This document shows positions 7,937-9,309 of a stretch of DNA of 9,309 bases, one piece after another. The notes under the pieces were generated by a model that ran no database searches, had not been told where the DNA came from, and was given only the letters and a program-made list of their open reading frames with translations. A program made the translations under genes and the position numbers. Every line of letters starts with the position of its first letter. Position 1 is the first letter of the stretch. The stretch spans positions 1 through 9,309 of the forward strand of contig JAIDMV010000052.1 in the NCBI GenBank assembly GCA_029050385.1, written 5' to 3'. This DNA comes from Anaeroplasmataceae bacterium (GTDB lineage: Bacteria; Bacillota_I; Bacilli_A; Acholeplasmatales; Anaeroplasmataceae).

Positions 7937-9309
7937 AAAAATTTTTACTAATGATAGCACTTGTAATTTGTAGTGTTTTTACTCTTGCATCTTGTGGTGG
8001 TACTACCGACAATCCAGGCGGTGGTAATACCGATAACCCAGGTGGTGGCAACACCGACAATCCAGGCAATGTTAATAAAAAAGAGTTCACAATTTTCTTA
8101 CAACAAGATGGTGTGATTTATCGTTCTGATATGCCTGTTTTCCAAAAGGCAAATGATTATGCGAATATTAAATTGACGGGTATTTTACAAAAGTATGATA
8201 CGAACTATGATACAATTTTTAATTTAAGAGGAAAAAATGCAAGCTTAGTAGTCAATGATCAAGACACAATTGAAGCTTATGCTTTAAGAGATAAGCTTTA
8301 TGTGGATTTGACATCTTTAATTGAACAGCATGCTCCTAATTTAAAGAAATTCTTTGATGAGAATCCAAAACAGAAGGCTTGGGCAACTGCAAGTGATGGA
8401 AAAATTTATGGTATTCCATTCTATACTGATGGAAAGACTGCAAAAGCTTTCTTTGTAAGACAAGACTGGGTTAACATTCTTGCAAATAAGAATGCATTAC
8501 CAAAGGGTGTTACAAAAACCAATTTAAATAATATGACAGTTCAACAATTCCATGATTTGTTGATGGCATTTAAGGATAATAAGAAGGATTTAACTTCTTA
8601 TTCAAAGATTTATCCATACTTTGATAGAGATTCTGAATTTGCAATTTCTGAATTAGCTTCTTTATGGGGTGGAACTGCAGAGTACTATTTAGATAACAAT
8701 AATAAAGTTCAATATGGTGCAGTTATGCCAGAATTTAGAACGGCTATAGATAATATTTCTGTGTGGTTTAAAGAAGGATTAATTGATCCAACAATCTTAA
8801 CTTCATCTTCAAAGGATAAGAGAGAAACTTATTTTGCTCAAAATAGTGGTGGCGCTACACATGACTGGTTAGGTACTACTTATTCATTTAATGATGATGT
8901 TTATGCAGAGAATATGGTTGATGGATTTGAATTGGTTTGTATTGCTCCACCTACAAGAAGTGATGGTACAAAGTATGAACCTACTCTTCGTAAGCAAATC
9001 GGTACAGTAACTGCAATCAATGCAGCAACAAGCGCAGAAGACCAAATTCAATTAATTAAATGGATTGATTATTTCTTTACAGAAACAGGACGTGATCAAT
9101 TGAATTTTGGTATTGAAGGAGAACATTTTACAAAGAATGGCTCTACATATCAATATACGAACAAGATTATTAATGATAACGGAACAGCATTAGCAAATCT
9201 TTATAATATTGGATCTCAGCTTCAAACTCCGGGTGTTCAATCCTTTGCATATGAAAAGGCATGGTTATCTACTCCTGCAAGTGAAGCAATGGAGATGTAT
9301 GAAAACAAC
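7933..9309 (+). CDS. Extracellular solute-binding lipoprotein, LplA-type, of a carbohydrate ABC transporter (3' partial)
   Basis: 459 codons are open to the window end with no stop. Residues 1-20 are a lipoprotein signal peptide with lipobox LASC, so Cys21 would be lipidated and the protein held on the outer face of the membrane. Residues 25-46 are a TDNPGGGN repeat linker. The body matches family 1 solute-binding proteins of the LplA/YtcQ type: DLTSLIEQHAPN (125-136), DGKIYGIPFY (155-164), VRQDWVNIL (175-183), a helix with FHDLLMAFK (206-214), WFKEGLIDP (278-286) and FGIEGEHFT (392-400). Such proteins capture oligosaccharides and pass them to a two-subunit permease, which would be expected just downstream. 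LplA-like proteins are often 500-560 residues, so some tens of residues are probably missing here. The 4-bp overlap with the lyase suggests that it imports that enzyme's products. The family call is strong; the ligand is inferred only from context. Confidence 0.9.
   Translation, partial: MKKFLLMIALVICSVFTLASCGGTTDNPGGGNTDNPGGGNTDNPGNVNKKEFTIFLQQDGVIYRSDMPVFQKANDYANIKLTGILQKYDTNYDTIFNLRGKNASLVVNDQDTIEAYALRDKLYVDLTSLIEQHAPNLKKFFDENPKQKAWATASDGKIYGIPFYTDGKTAKAFFVRQDWVNILANKNALPKGVTKTNLNNMTVQQFHDLLMAFKDNKKDLTSYSKIYPYFDRDSEFAISELASLWGGTAEYYLDNNNKVQYGAVMPEFRTAIDNISVWFKEGLIDPTILTSSSKDKRETYFAQNSGGATHDWLGTTYSFNDDVYAENMVDGFELVCIAPPTRSDGTKYEPTLRKQIGTVTAINAATSAEDQIQLIKWIDYFFTETGRDQLNFGIEGEHFTKNGSTYQYTNKIINDNGTALANLYNIGSQLQTPGVQSFAYEKAWLSTPASEAMEMYENN
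8005..8070 (+). repeat. 24-bp tandem repeat encoding TDNPGGGN linker (about 2.75 copies)
   Basis: Units lie at 8005-8028 and 8029-8052, with a partial third at 8053-8070. They differ mainly at third codon positions. The repeat encodes the flexible spacer between the lipidated Cys21 and the binding domain of the solute-binding protein. This kind of low-complexity tether is common in lipoproteins. Confidence 0.88.

Noticed and set aside
7754..8070. CRISPR-like array from the 24-bp repeats
   Set aside because: The repeats are directly tandem without spacers, in frame, and encode Pro/Gly linkers.

Overview
The window is AT-rich and entirely coding on the + strand. It holds three consecutive genes with almost no intergenic DNA, and both the first and the last gene run off the window. 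The standard bacterial code applies: about 3,100 in-frame codons contain no internal TGA and tryptophan is always TGG. Shine-Dalgarno sites are of the AGGAGG type. The third gene starts with a lipoprotein signal, and the two large surface proteins end in a membrane segment rather than a sortase (LPXTG) signal. Together this suggests a low-GC Gram-positive bacterium of the Bacilli/Erysipelotrichia/gut-Mollicutes type, probably from a gut or other polysaccharide-rich habitat. The taxonomic placement is inference.

Layout. (1) 1-3230: the 3' part of a long surface protein with an N-terminal LamG-like jelly roll, bacterial Ig-like domains flanking a carbohydrate-binding-like jelly roll, three Listeria-Bacteroides (InlB B-type) repeats, and a C-terminal membrane anchor. 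(2) 3239-7936: a 1,565-residue secreted, membrane-anchored polysaccharide lyase of the heparinase II/III type, with Ig/CBM/cadherin-like domains in front and cadherin-like plus discoidin (F5/8C) domains behind. (3) 7933-9309: the start of an LplA-type solute-binding lipoprotein of a carbohydrate ABC transporter, cut by the window end.

The gaps are 8 bp between genes 1 and 2 and a 4-bp ATGA overlap between genes 2 and 3, so the three are very likely one transcript. Together they look like a Gram-positive polysaccharide utilisation locus. The surface protein would bind the glycan, the anchored lyase would cleave an acidic polysaccharide by beta-elimination, and the lipoprotein would pass the released unsaturated oligosaccharides to a permease expected downstream. 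The substrate cannot be read from the sequence.

The most interesting observation is in the lyase. The residues recognisable as catalytic in this fold (Asn809-His810, Tyr879, His1036) are present. The three positions that hold the zinc ligands in well-studied relatives appear to be Asn, Asn and Gln. A second observation is that genes 1 and 2 carry the same Ig / jelly roll / Ig cassette. A third is in-frame tandem repeats in all three genes that could change length.
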